64,000 bases of DNA from CAVTGO01 sp963734275. Lineage in GTDB: Bacteria; Actinomycetota; UBA4738; HRBIN12. Positions 39,508 through 48,121 of the stretch are shown piece after piece. The notes under the pieces are model-generated. The model was not told where the DNA came from, did no database searches, and saw nothing but the letters and a program-made list of their open reading frames with translations. Each line of letters opens with the position of its first letter. Position 1 is the stretch's first letter. The stretch is from contig CAVTGO010000013.1 of the NCBI GenBank assembly GCA_963734275.1, positions 310,001 to 374,000 of the forward strand, given 5' to 3'. The translations under genes were made by a program, and so were the position numbers.

Positions 39508-41487
39508 CTACTGCAGGTTCCGCGGGATCCGCCGCTCGAAGCGGCGGGACCAGCGCGGCTCGCCGTCCTCGGCGGTGTCGATCTCCAGCCGGAGGTGGTA
39601 CGCCTGCGCGTCGCTCTCGATGCGGCTGCGAGCCTCCGCGGTCACCGTCGCCTCCGGGAAGTGCAAGGTGTACGACGCATGGCCCTCGCTCCACGCCCGG
39701 CCGGGGTCCTCGGTCGAGACGCCGAGCGATCCGCCGTAGCTCTGCTCGACCTTCGGCGCGCCCCCCTCGGCCTCGGTCGGTCCCCCGTAGGCGACGACGA
39801 CGCGGCTCTCCCGGCCCGTGATGTCGCGCTCGATCCGCCAGACGAGCTCCTCGATCGGATCGCCGCGGGCCGACTCCCTGTCCGCCTGCGCCCGTCGTGG
39901 CTCGGGGAGCACCGGGCGTTCGGCCACCGGTGAGGGACCCTCGAGGGTCGGCAGCACGAGCCGCGATCCCGACCGATCCACCGTGAGCGTCACCGGCGCC
40001 GGCGGCGTCCAGCAGTTCGGCCAGTCCGAGCCGGCCAGGTCCAGCCGCACGCGGTGACCGGCCTCGAACACCCACGAGGTCACCTCGAGCTCGACGGCGA
40101 CCTCGTACGCGCGACCGGGCTCCAGGGGCGATGGCGACTCGCGCGACTCGCGGTGGGTAAGGTTCAGCAGCCCGCGCGTCACGAGCTGCGACGTCCCGTC
40201 GGGATGCACGTCGCAGAGCTTCGCCGACAGGTAGGCGACCGGCGCCGACGAGCGGATCGTCGCGACGACGCGCGGATGGCCGAGGATCTCGAGCTCCTCG
40301 TCGACCGGGCCCCAGTCGTACACGAGGCTGAACGCCTCGTCGGGGCGCTGGTCCTGCGGCTGGCCCCACGGCGGGCCGCCCGCGCAGCTGATCCACGCGG
40401 TCCAGCCGACGTCGCCGCGAACGTCCAACTCGTCGGGGCCGGCCCCCGCCCGGTTCGCGCTCGCGTCCGCGAGTCCGAGCTCGGCCGAGCTCGAACGCTC
40501 GAGCGGCCACCCGGGCTCGAAGCGCCACTCGCCTCGATAGGCCGCGAGGTCGTGCGCGGGCGGCGTGGGCCGGCGCACGAACAACGTGATCGGCGGCTCC
40601 CGGTCCACCCCGTTGTCGATGCCCTTCAGCCAACGGTCGAACCACCGCACCATCTCCGGCAGCAGGTCGATGTTCGGACCCGGCCGCGACGTCTCGACGT
40701 GCGCGTGGGCCCACGGACCGGCCAGGAGCCGCCGAGGGCACGTGAGGTGCTCCATCCCTCGCAGCGCGATGTTCGTGTAGCCGTCCGCCCACCCGGTGAC
40801 GAGCATCGTCGCCGCCTCGATCGCGCCGTAGTCCTCGCGGAGCGAGCCGTGTTTCCAGAAGGCGTCGTACGTCTGGTGCTCGAGCCAGTCGAAGTGCCAC
40901 GGCACGTACCCGGTCACGCGCCGTTCCCATGCCTCGCGCCAGCCGTCGCCGAAGACGCTCGGGACCGGCGGCAGGACGTTCTCGGCCTCCATGTAGAGCG
41001 GGTAGTCGACGATGTCGACCGCCTTCAGCGCCCCGCCGAAGAAATGGACGTCGTCCGCGTACCGGTCGTCGGAGGCGAAGATCGAGCAGATCGCCTTCAG
41101 CGCCGGGGGGCGGAGCATCGCGACCTGGAGCGAGTTGAACCCCGACCATGAGGTCCCGTACATGCCGACGTTGCGATCGGACCACGGCTGCCCGGCCAGC
41201 CATCCGATCACCTCGGCGATGTCCTGCAGCTCGTCCGAGGTGTACTCGCCGACGGCGACGCCCTCGGACGAGCCGGTCCCTCGGACGTCGAGCCGGCAGA
41301 CGACGTAGCCGTGGTCGTCGGCGAGCCGATGGTGCTCCGAGGCATACCCGTGCGTGAGGTCGTCCTTGCGATAGGGCAACGCCTCGACGATCGCGGGCCA
41401 CGGCCCATCGCCGGCGGGAAGGAACAGCGTGGCCGCCAGGCGCACGCCGTCGCGCATCGAGATGAAGACGTCCTCGGTGCGAGCCAT
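39508..41487 (-). CDS. CocE/NonD-family serine hydrolase (X-Pro dipeptidyl-peptidase S15-like)
   Basis: A 659-aa cytoplasmic serine hydrolase. The S15 catalytic domain (about 1-290) has RDGVRLAATLFLPAG, the nucleophile motif MYGTSWSGFNSLQVA, and GPWAHAHVETSRPG containing the catalytic His region. The C-terminal X-Pro dipeptidyl-peptidase beta domain follows (RSSAPVAYLSAKLCDVHPDGTSQLVTRGLLNLTHRES, GHRVRLDLAGSDWPN). An extra C-terminal part of about 120 residues is beyond the usual core. Substrate could be an ester or peptide. TAGCAT is 9 nt before the ATG on the minus strand. Convergent with the YbaK-like gene, 4 nt apart. Confidence 0.85.
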   Translation of the reverse strand: MARTEDVFISMRDGVRLAATLFLPAGDGPWPAIVEALPYRKDDLTHGYASEHHRLADDHGYVVCRLDVRGTGSSEGVAVGEYTSDELQDIAEVIGWLAGQPWSDRNVGMYGTSWSGFNSLQVAMLRPPALKAICSIFASDDRYADDVHFFGGALKAVDIVDYPLYMEAENVLPPVPSVFGDGWREAWERRVTGYVPWHFDWLEHQTYDAFWKHGSLREDYGAIEAATMLVTGWADGYTNIALRGMEHLTCPRRLLAGPWAHAHVETSRPGPNIDLLPEMVRWFDRWLKGIDNGVDREPPITLFVRRPTPPAHDLAAYRGEWRFEPGWPLERSSSAELGLADASANRAGAGPDELDVRGDVGWTAWISCAGGPPWGQPQDQRPDEAFSLVYDWGPVDEELEILGHPRVVATIRSSAPVAYLSAKLCDVHPDGTSQLVTRGLLNLTHRESRESPSPLEPGRAYEVAVELEVTSWVFEAGHRVRLDLAGSDWPNCWTPPAPVTLTVDRSGSRLVLPTLEGPSPVAERPVLPEPRRAQADRESARGDPIEELVWRIERDITGRESRVVVAYGGPTEAEGGAPKVEQSYGGSLGVSTEDPGRAWSEGHASYTLHFPEATVTAEARSRIESDAQAYHLRLEIDTAEDGEPRWSRRFERRIPRNLQ

Positions 41488-41546
41488 CGGGCGAGGATGC
41501 TACCCGGCCGACTCCGTAGCTCGGTTGTGCCGCACGGAACCGCGGG

Positions 41547-42989
41547 TCATGCCCAGCTCGTGAACCAGTACCGCAGCTTCCACGCTTCCTCCGAGAGCGG
41601 GCCGCCGGTCAGCGTCGGCCAGAACCAGACGAACAGGATCACCGACGCGGCGATCAGGCCCACGGCGACCGGCAGGTACGGGCGCGCGCGCGAGCCGGCC
41701 ACGCGGAGCTGCGACAGGTCGCGGAGCGCGTAGACGCACGCGAGGACCAGGAACGGCGCGAGCGGCGTCGCGTAGAACAGGAACTGCGGGCGGTCGACCA
41801 GGAGCCACGGCAGGTACAGCCCGAGCGTCGTCACGACGACGAACCCTGCGCGCCAGTCGCGCGTGCGGTACCACGCGTATCCGGCGTACGGGATCGCCGC
41901 GATGCTGCCCCAGAAGATCGCCGGGTTGCCGTTCGCGTAGATGACCTGCCGCACGCCCTCGGTGCCGTAGTCCGCGTAGTAGAGGACCGGGCGCGCGAGC
42001 AGCAGCCATTTCCACGCCTCCGAGAGGTAGCCGTGCACGAGCTCGCCCGACGCGTCGACCGTCTGAAGGTTCGCGTGATAGCTCCAGATCGCGCCCTGGA
42101 GCCTTGCCCACTCTCCGAGGTCCCACCCGAAATGGAGGAACCACCCCGTGTACGAGACGACGTACACGAGGACGGGCGTGATCAGGAACGCCAGCACGAG
42201 CCCGAACCCCTCGGCGGGGATCGCGTCCGCCACTGGTCTGCGCATCCCGAAACGCCTCCGGCGCGAAACCTCCCAGATCATCGCGAGCACGATCGCGGCG
42301 CCCACGGCTGTGAGCGCCGACCACTTCGTGGCCACGCCGGCGCCGAACGCCGCCCCGGCCGCGAACCGCCAAGGCCGCAGCAGGGGCGCCGGGATCCTGA
42401 TCCGGCTCGGCGCTCGGCCGCCCTCGTCGAGGTCCGCCGGAGGCGGCTCGGGTGTCCGGCTCGCGATCCACCGCCGGTCCAGCAGCAAGAAGGCGAAGCC
42501 GAGGACGATCCAGAAGGTCACGAACACGTCGAGCATCGCCACACGCGACTGGACGACGTGCAGGCTCTCGGTGGCGAGGAGCAGCCCGGCCGCGAACGTC
42601 CACACGGGCCGGGCGAAGAGCAGCTGCGCCATCAACGCCACCAGCATCACCGTCGCCGTGCCGGTGATCGCCCCCGAGATGCGCCAGCCGAACGAGTCGG
42701 TTCCGAACCCCAGCTCGCCGAGCGCGATCATCCACTTGCCGAGCGGGGGATGGACCCACGCGCCCGTATCGTCGGTGTCCTCGCGCCAGAACCGCTCGTC
42801 CGCGCTGTTGATGTCGCACCGCTCGTTGGAGTAGCCGAGGAAGATGCACGCCGACTTCGGGTAGTAGTACTCGTCGAACACGCGTTCCTCGGGATAGGCG
42901 AGGTGCGCGGTTCGCAGCCATCCCGCGATCAGGCCGACGGCCAAGATCGCGACGACGGGGCGGTTGAGGTTCGCGAGCAGGGACGACAT
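41547..42989 (-). CDS. Protein O-mannosyltransferase-type integral membrane glycosyltransferase (GT39)
   Basis: A 480-aa protein with about eleven predicted helices. The first loop has VFDEYYYPKSACIFLGYSNERCD (the essential Asp-Glu of GT39), then GAWVHPPLGKWMIALGE and SRVAMLDVFVTFW, all signatures of PMT enzymes. They transfer mannose from a polyprenyl phosphate to secreted proteins at the outer face of the membrane. The Thr-rich secreted proteins at the left end of the window would be reasonable substrates, though this is inference. TACCCT is 7 nt before the chosen ATG. Confidence 0.88.
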   Translation of the reverse strand: MSSLLANLNRPVVAILAVGLIAGWLRTAHLAYPEERVFDEYYYPKSACIFLGYSNERCDINSADERFWREDTDDTGAWVHPPLGKWMIALGELGFGTDSFGWRISGAITGTATVMLVALMAQLLFARPVWTFAAGLLLATESLHVVQSRVAMLDVFVTFWIVLGFAFLLLDRRWIASRTPEPPPADLDEGGRAPSRIRIPAPLLRPWRFAAGAAFGAGVATKWSALTAVGAAIVLAMIWEVSRRRRFGMRRPVADAIPAEGFGLVLAFLITPVLVYVVSYTGWFLHFGWDLGEWARLQGAIWSYHANLQTVDASGELVHGYLSEAWKWLLLARPVLYYADYGTEGVRQVIYANGNPAIFWGSIAAIPYAGYAWYRTRDWRAGFVVVTTLGLYLPWLLVDRPQFLFYATPLAPFLVLACVYALRDLSQLRVAGSRARPYLPVAVGLIAASVILFVWFWPTLTGGPLSEEAWKLRYWFTSWA

Positions 42990-43040
42990 CCGGCCCAGGG
43001 TACGGCAGGGCACGGGGTTCGGCGGGAACGGTTTCGGGCC

Positions 43041-43478
43041 TCAGCGGGCCGCGGGCCGATCCCTCAGCCGGATCACGAACTGCAACCCCTGGAACACGTC
43101 GTCGATCGATGCCGACTTGTTGTCCACGAGCCCCGCGTCCAGGCCGATGCGCTGGACGGCCTCGAACGTCAGGTCCGTCTCCACCTTGGCGGCCTTCTTC
43201 GGCCACGCCACCCAGAGCCTTCCGGCGGGATCAAGCGCGTTCGCGAGCGCGCCGAACCGACGGGTGAGCTGGGCGTGCCGCGTGCCGAACAGGAGCGCGA
43301 CGTCGACCGGCCGCCGCGCCCGATCGAGGAGCTCGACGCCGGTCGGCAGCGGCCCGAGGGCGAACCGCTCCGGCGCGTTCACCACTACGACCCGCGAGCC
43401 CTCGCGGATGCCGAGCTTCCTCGCGAGCGGCGTCCCCGAGTAGTCCTTGTGCTTCGGTTCGCGTCCCGGCTCGACCAC
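43041..43478 (-). CDS. DUF3052-family protein
   Basis: A 145-aa protein resembling DUF3052: YSGTPLARKLGIREGSRVVVVNAP at the start, DVALLFGTRHAQLTRRFGALANALDPAGRLWVAWPKKA in the middle, and LVDNKSASIDDVFQGLQFVIRL at the end. The fold is probably Rossmann-like; function is unknown. GTG start 6 nt after TACCGT on the minus strand. Divergent from rsmI. Confidence 0.8.
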   Translation of the reverse strand: MVEPGREPKHKDYSGTPLARKLGIREGSRVVVVNAPERFALGPLPTGVELLDRARRPVDVALLFGTRHAQLTRRFGALANALDPAGRLWVAWPKKAAKVETDLTFEAVQRIGLDAGLVDNKSASIDDVFQGLQFVIRLRDRPAAR

Positions 43479-43553
43479 GCCGCGACGGTATCGCAGGCTG
43501 CCGTGCGTCGTTCCTCCGTCACGTCCCGAGGCCGCGCGTGGGAGCATCGCGTG

Positions 43554-44385
43554 ATGGTGGGACGGCTGTACGTCGTCGGGACGCCGATCGGGAACCTCGG
43601 CGACCTCTCCGACCGCGCGCGCGAGACGCTCATGAACGTCGGCGTGATCGCCGCCGAGGACACCAGACGGACCGGGAGGCTGCTCGCGCACGCTCGGCAT
43701 CAAGGCCCGGATGGTGTCGCTGTTCGAGGGCAACGAGCGCGAGCGGATCCCGTCGATCCTCGCGGAGCTCCGCGAAGGGCACGACGTCGCGCTGGTGTCC
43801 GACGCCGGCATGCCCTCCGTCTCCGACCCCGGGTACCGGCTCGTCCGCGCGGCCGCGGACGAGGGGTTCGACGTGACGGTCGTGCCGGGTCCCTCGGCCG
43901 TCACCGCGGCCCTCGTGGTCTCGGGCCTGCCGATGGATCGGTGGGTGTTCGAGGGGTTCCTGCCGCGCAAGGCCGGGGATCGGAGGGAGCGGCTCCTGGC
44001 CCTCGCGAACGACCCGAGGACGGTCGTGCTGTTCGAGTCCCCGCTGCGGCTCGCGACGCTCCTGCGCGACGTCCTCGCCGAGCTCGGGGACCGGCAGGTG
44101 GCCGTGTGCCGCGAGCTGACGAAGCTGCACGAGGAGGTCGTCCGGGGGACGACGTCGGAGGCCCTGGCGCATCTCTCCGGCTCCCCGCCCAAGGGCGAGG
44201 TGGTCGTGGTCCTCGAGGGCGCCACCCGGCGCGAGACGGCGGAGATCGACGACCTGGTCGACGAGGCGAGGCGGCTCGTCCACGAGGGGATGCGCAAGCG
44301 CGAGGCCGCGTCCGCCGTTGCACGTCGCCACAAGGCCAGCGCGAACGCGATCTACGAAGCGCTGCTGCGCGCCACGCCGCTCTGA
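43554..44385 (+). CDS. rsmI: 16S rRNA (cytidine-2'-O)-methyltransferase RsmI (frameshifted)
   Basis: Tetrapyrrole-methylase-fold enzyme that 2'-O-methylates C1402 of 16S rRNA; about 277 aa when read through one frameshift. The N-terminus reads GRLYVVGTPIGNLGDLSDRARETLMNVGVIAAEDTRRTGRLLAH. One extra base near 43696-43699 then shifts the frame before GIKARMVSLFEGNERERIPSIL. The remainder (VALVSDAGMPSVSDPGYRLV, VVPGPSAVTAALVVSGLP, FEGFLPRK, SPLRLATLLRDV, GEVVVVLEG) is intact. A GTG at 43551 is an alternative start. It precedes metG as in many bacteria. Confidence 0.85.
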
Positions 44386-44423
44386 TCGGGGCGGCCGCCT
44401 GCTCCGGCTAGGATGGCCCGACC

Positions 44424-45962
44424 ATGGGCCGCGACCTCTTCTACATCACGACACCGATCTACTACCCGAACGACGTGCCGCACATCGGCCACGCGTACAC
44501 CTCGGTGGCGGCCGACGTCGTCGCCCGCTACCACCGGCTGCGCGGCGAGGAGGTCCTGCACCTCACTGGGACAGATGAGCACGGCCTCAAGCTCCAGCGC
44601 GCCGCCGAGGCCGCCGGCATGGACCCCCAGACGTGGGTCGACGAGATGGAGCCGCGATGGAAGGAGGTCTGGGCGCGCCTGGACATCGCCTACGACGACT
44701 ACATCCGCACCACCGAGCCTCGCCACGAGGCGGCGGTCCGCACGCTGCTCCAGGCGGTTCACGACAACGGCCGGGACGACATCTACCTCGGCACCTACGA
44801 GGGGCTCTACTGCGTGAGCTGCGAGGCCTACTACGTGGAGAGCGACCTGGTCGACGGGAACTGCCCGATCCACGGCCGCCCCGTCGAGCACGTGACCGAG
44901 GAGAACTACTTCTTCCGCCTGTCTGCCTACGCGGACCGGCTGCTCGAGCACTATGCCGACGAACCCTCCCGGGTCGAGCCCGAGACCCGCCGCAACGAGG
45001 TCCTCAGCCTGATCCGCGGGGGTCTGCAGGACTTCTCGATCAGCCGGACGAGCTTCCGGTGGGGGATCCCGCTGCCCTGGGACCCCGACCACGTGTGCTA
45101 CGTCTGGTTCGACGCCCTCACGAACTACATCACGGCGGCCGGGTACGGCACCGACGAGGGGCGGTTCGCGCGCGTGTGGCCCGCCGACGTCCATCTGATC
45201 GGCAAGGACATCCTCAGGTTCCACGCCGTGTACTGGCCCGCCATGCTGATGGCCGGCGGCGTCGAGCCGCCGCGCCAGGTCTGGGCCCACGGGTTCCTCA
45301 ACGTGGGTGGCCAGAAGATGTCGAAGACGAACGCGACCGGGATCCACCCGTTCGAGCTCATCGACCACTTCGGCGTGGATTCCTACCGCTACTTCTTCAT
45401 GCGCGAGATCGCCTTCGGGCAGGATGGCAACTTCAGCTGGGAGTCGATGGTCGAGCGCCACAACGCCGACCTCGCGAACGGGCTCGGCAACCTCGCGAGC
45501 CGGGTGCTGGCGATGCTCGGCTCCTACTTCGACGGCGCGGTGCCCGAGCCCGGGTCGTCCGGCGCCGAGGCTGACCTGCCGGCCGTGGTTGCCGGGGCCG
45601 CACGCCGGATGGACGAGGCGATGGGAGCGCTCGCGCTCTCGCAGGCGATCGCTGGCATCTGGGACGTGGTCGACCGCGCGAACCGGTACCTCGTGGAGAA
45701 GGAGCCGTGGAAGGTCGCGAAGGACGACGCCCGACGGGACGAGCTTGCGGGTGTCCTCTACGCGTCCGCCGAAACGCTGCGCATCCTTGCCGTCCTGATC
45801 CACCCGGTGATGCCGGGCGCGGCCTCGAGGCTCTGGGACCAGCTCGGGATGGACGAGCCGCTCGCTTCGCAGCGGCTGCCCGGCTCGGTCGGGTGGGGGC
45901 TCCTCGCGCCCGGGACGAAGACGAGCAAGGGAGAGGCACTTTTCCCTCGGCTCGACTCCTGA
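44424..45962 (+). CDS. metG: Methionyl-tRNA synthetase
   Basis: A 512-aa class I aminoacyl-tRNA synthetase. HIGHA (about residues 20-24) and KMSKT (GGQKMSKTNAT) are the two ATP motifs. The connective-peptide cysteines are partly present (CVSCEAYYVESDL, NCPIHGRP). The anticodon-binding helical domain starts after SYRYFFMREIAFGQDGNFSW. No C-terminal EMAP/beta-barrel dimerisation domain is present, as in actinobacterial short forms. TAGGAT lies 9 nt before the ATG, so initiation is probably leaderless. Confidence 0.95.
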   Translation: MGRDLFYITTPIYYPNDVPHIGHAYTSVAADVVARYHRLRGEEVLHLTGTDEHGLKLQRAAEAAGMDPQTWVDEMEPRWKEVWARLDIAYDDYIRTTEPRHEAAVRTLLQAVHDNGRDDIYLGTYEGLYCVSCEAYYVESDLVDGNCPIHGRPVEHVTEENYFFRLSAYADRLLEHYADEPSRVEPETRRNEVLSLIRGGLQDFSISRTSFRWGIPLPWDPDHVCYVWFDALTNYITAAGYGTDEGRFARVWPADVHLIGKDILRFHAVYWPAMLMAGGVEPPRQVWAHGFLNVGGQKMSKTNATGIHPFELIDHFGVDSYRYFFMREIAFGQDGNFSWESMVERHNADLANGLGNLASRVLAMLGSYFDGAVPEPGSSGAEADLPAVVAGAARRMDEAMGALALSQAIAGIWDVVDRANRYLVEKEPWKVAKDDARRDELAGVLYASAETLRILAVLIHPVMPGAASRLWDQLGMDEPLASQRLPGSVGWGLLAPGTKTSKGEALFPRLDS

Positions 45963-46069
45963 GTGAGGGTTCGCGCGAACACGTTTCACGTGGGACCCGA
46001 GTCCTCGACTGCGGCTGGACGGATGCCCTCGGCCTCCCGGCGGCGTCGGCCGCTCCGCCACCACCCGTT

Positions 46070-46097
46070 TTGACTCCAGGTCGAGGATCCGTATCGT
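46070..46097 (+). promoter_or_regulatory. Promoter of tatD
   Basis: TTGACT at 46070-46075, a 16-nt spacer, TATCGT at 46092-46097, and the GTG start at 46107. The transcript would start within a few bases of the GTG. Confidence 0.55.
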
Positions 46098-46106
46098 GGC
46101 GCCCTC

Positions 46107-46901
46107 GTGGATCGGACGAACCCTGAACCGTCGGTGCAGACCGGAGCCGTGGACACGCACTGCCACCTGTTCCTGCTCGACACCGACCCGGCCACGGCCG
46201 TCGAGGAGGCCCGCCGGGCGGGTGTTGGGACCCTCGTGTGCGTCGGGATCGACCCCGAGACCAGCCGGCGCTCGGTCGAGCTCGCCGAGTCGTTCCGGGG
46301 TGTCTTCGCGACCGCCGGGGTGCATCCGCACGACGCGGCCGGGTTCGACACCGCCGCCGGTTCGGCCGTCGAGGAGCTGCTCTCGAACCCCCGCGTGCTC
46401 GGCGTGGGGGAGTGCGGTCTCGACTTCTTCCGGATGCACTCGCCGGCCGAGGACCAAGAACGGGTCTTCCGGATCCACGTCGGCCTCGCCCGCGAGTCGG
46501 GTCTCCCGCTCGTCGTCCACGTTCGCGACGCGTGGCCGCAGATCCTTCGAGCGCTCGATGAGGGTCCGGCGGAACGGGTCGTGCTCCACTGCTTCAGCGG
46601 TGATGCCGCCATCGCGCGCGAGTGCGCCGCGCGCGGGTGGTACCTGTCCTTCGCAGGGAACGTGACCTATCCCAAGAACGCCCATCTCCGCGAGGCCGCC
46701 GCCGCCGTGCCGCTCGGCCGCCTCCTCACCGAGACCGACAGCCCGTTCCTCGCGCCGCAGCGGATCCGAGGGCGGGACAACGCGCCGGCGAACGTCCTCG
46801 ACGTCATCGCGGCGGTCGCGCAGGCGCGTGGGGAAAACGTCGAAACCGTGCGTGAGGCCACCTCCGCCAACGCGAGAGCAGCTTTCCCCAGGCTCCGATG
46901 A
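46107..46901 (+). CDS. tatD: TatD-family metal-dependent DNase
   Basis: A 264-aa TIM-barrel hydrolase. Metal ligands are in VDTHCHLFL (HxH), GVGECGLDFF (Glu), VVHVRDAW (His), LHCFSG (His) and TETDSPFLAP (Asp). TatD enzymes are 3'-5' exonucleases or deoxyribonucleases. The genomic order metG-tatD-G5 protein-ksgA-ispE is conserved in actinobacteria. It starts at GTG just after a good promoter; the N-terminal 13 residues before the barrel are extra and a later start is possible. Confidence 0.92.
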   Translation: MDRTNPEPSVQTGAVDTHCHLFLLDTDPATAVEEARRAGVGTLVCVGIDPETSRRSVELAESFRGVFATAGVHPHDAAGFDTAAGSAVEELLSNPRVLGVGECGLDFFRMHSPAEDQERVFRIHVGLARESGLPLVVHVRDAWPQILRALDEGPAERVVLHCFSGDAAIARECAARGWYLSFAGNVTYPKNAHLREAAAAVPLGRLLTETDSPFLAPQRIRGRDNAPANVLDVIAAVAQARGENVETVREATSANARAAFPRLR

Positions 46902-46974
46902 GGCCGCGCGGCCGCTCGGAATCAAGTTTGCAGTGAGGGTTGAGGGTTTGGTAGGTTCCGAGACCGTGCGTTTG

Positions 46975-47013
46975 GAGGCTTCGGTCCGGCTCCGGCCCTT
47001 CCCCCCGAAGCCT
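46975..47013 (+). other. Stem-forming leader of the G5/RlpA-like gene
   Basis: aggcttcgg and ccgaagcct (near 46976-46984 and 47004-47012) form a 9-bp stem with a GC-rich internal loop, in the 134-nt gap between tatD and the next gene. It could be a terminator-like or regulatory hairpin. I saw no match to the ydaO-type c-di-AMP riboswitch often found before actinobacterial G5/Rpf genes. Confidence 0.35.
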
Positions 47014-47035
47014 TCTTCCGACAGGAAGAGGGGCT

Positions 47036-48121
47036 ATGGGGGTTCGTCCGACTCGGGTCCGCAGGTTGCGGACCCGCAAGGCGATCGGGAATGGGGCGCT
47101 CGCGGGTGCCGTGCTCCTGGTGGGTCTCGGCTACGTGGCGGTGCAGAAGACCGTCACCCTGGTCGTCGGCGGAGAGCCCGAGGCCGTCCGGACGATGAGC
47201 GCGAGTGTCGGGGAGCTCCTCGACGGAGAGGGGATCGTCCTCGGCTATCGGGACATGGTGATGCCACCGGCGGCGACACCGCTCGCCGACGGGATGGTCG
47301 TCACGGTGAACCACGACTGGTTCAACGGGACGAACATCCGGGCTCCGCAGGGTGTGGGGGTCTGGGTGATGGAAGGGGTGCCCGAGTCGTACGCAACGCT
47401 CGCGGCTCGGCGCACCGAGAACTGGTTCTCCGCGGGACAGCCTGTCCGGCTCTCGCGGGTGGTGCCCATGACCGTCGTGGTACTGGGGAAGGACCACGAC
47501 GTGTTGACGAATGCGGGCACCGTCCGCGAGCTCCTCTCGGCCATGGGGATCGAGCCGGACCGGAACGACCGCGTCCTTCCGTCACCTAAGACCCCCCTTC
47601 AACCTTCGATGAAGGTCCGTTTCGACTCGATCGAGTTCCGCGTTCGCGAGGTCGAGGTTCCCGTCCCCTACACCACCTTCTCCACCTACACCGACGAGCT
47701 GGAAGCCGGCCGGGTCCGGATCGTCCGCCGGGGGATCGACGGCCTGATGATCGAGCGATTCCGGGTGAAGCTCGTGAACGGGGAGGTCGTGACCCGAGAC
47801 GTCATCGGGCGGACCGTCGTACGCCAGGCGGTCGCGGCGAAGCGCCTCGTGGGTCGTCGGGAGAACGCGTCCCACGGGACCCAGGTCGGCGAGGCCAGCT
47901 GGTACTCGTTCGCTCCGGGGAGCGGGCTGACCGCCGCCCATCCGTGGTTGCCGTTCGGTACGGTGGTCCGCGTCACGAACCTGGCCAACGGCAGCAGCGT
48001 CACGGTGGTGATCAACGATCGAGGACCCTTCGGTGGGCGGATCATCGACCTCTCCGACGAAGCCTTCGCTCGGATCGCCCCCCTCGGGGCCGGGGTCTGC
48101 CAGGTCCGACTCACCTGGTGA
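47036..48121 (+). CDS. Exported G5-domain protein with C-terminal RlpA-like (3D/DPBB) domain
   Basis: A 361-aa exported cell-wall protein. A basic N-terminus and one helix (GALAGAVLLVGLGYVAV) are followed by two DUF348 repeats (KTVTLVVGGEPEAVRTMSAS; MTVVVLGKDHDVLTNAGT), a G5 domain (EVEVPVPYTTFSTYTDELEAGRVRIVRRGIDGL) and a double-psi beta-barrel (GEASWYSFAPGSGLTAAHPWLPFGTVVRVTNLANG to INDRGPFGGRIIDLSDEAFARI). Its position between tatD and ksgA is that of the Rpf/RpfB gene in many actinobacteria, but the muralytic Rpf domain is replaced by RlpA-like DPBB. A peptidoglycan-binding or remodelling role is likely. Confidence 0.85.
   Translation: MGVRPTRVRRLRTRKAIGNGALAGAVLLVGLGYVAVQKTVTLVVGGEPEAVRTMSASVGELLDGEGIVLGYRDMVMPPAATPLADGMVVTVNHDWFNGTNIRAPQGVGVWVMEGVPESYATLAARRTENWFSAGQPVRLSRVVPMTVVVLGKDHDVLTNAGTVRELLSAMGIEPDRNDRVLPSPKTPLQPSMKVRFDSIEFRVREVEVPVPYTTFSTYTDELEAGRVRIVRRGIDGLMIERFRVKLVNGEVVTRDVIGRTVVRQAVAAKRLVGRRENASHGTQVGEASWYSFAPGSGLTAAHPWLPFGTVVRVTNLANGSSVTVVINDRGPFGGRIIDLSDEAFARIAPLGAGVCQVRLTW

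Noticed and set aside
45983..45992. GTTTCACGTG resembling the core of a parS site
   Set aside because: The second half of the palindrome does not match (GGACC instead of AAACA) and no parAB genes are near; one partial copy can be chance.
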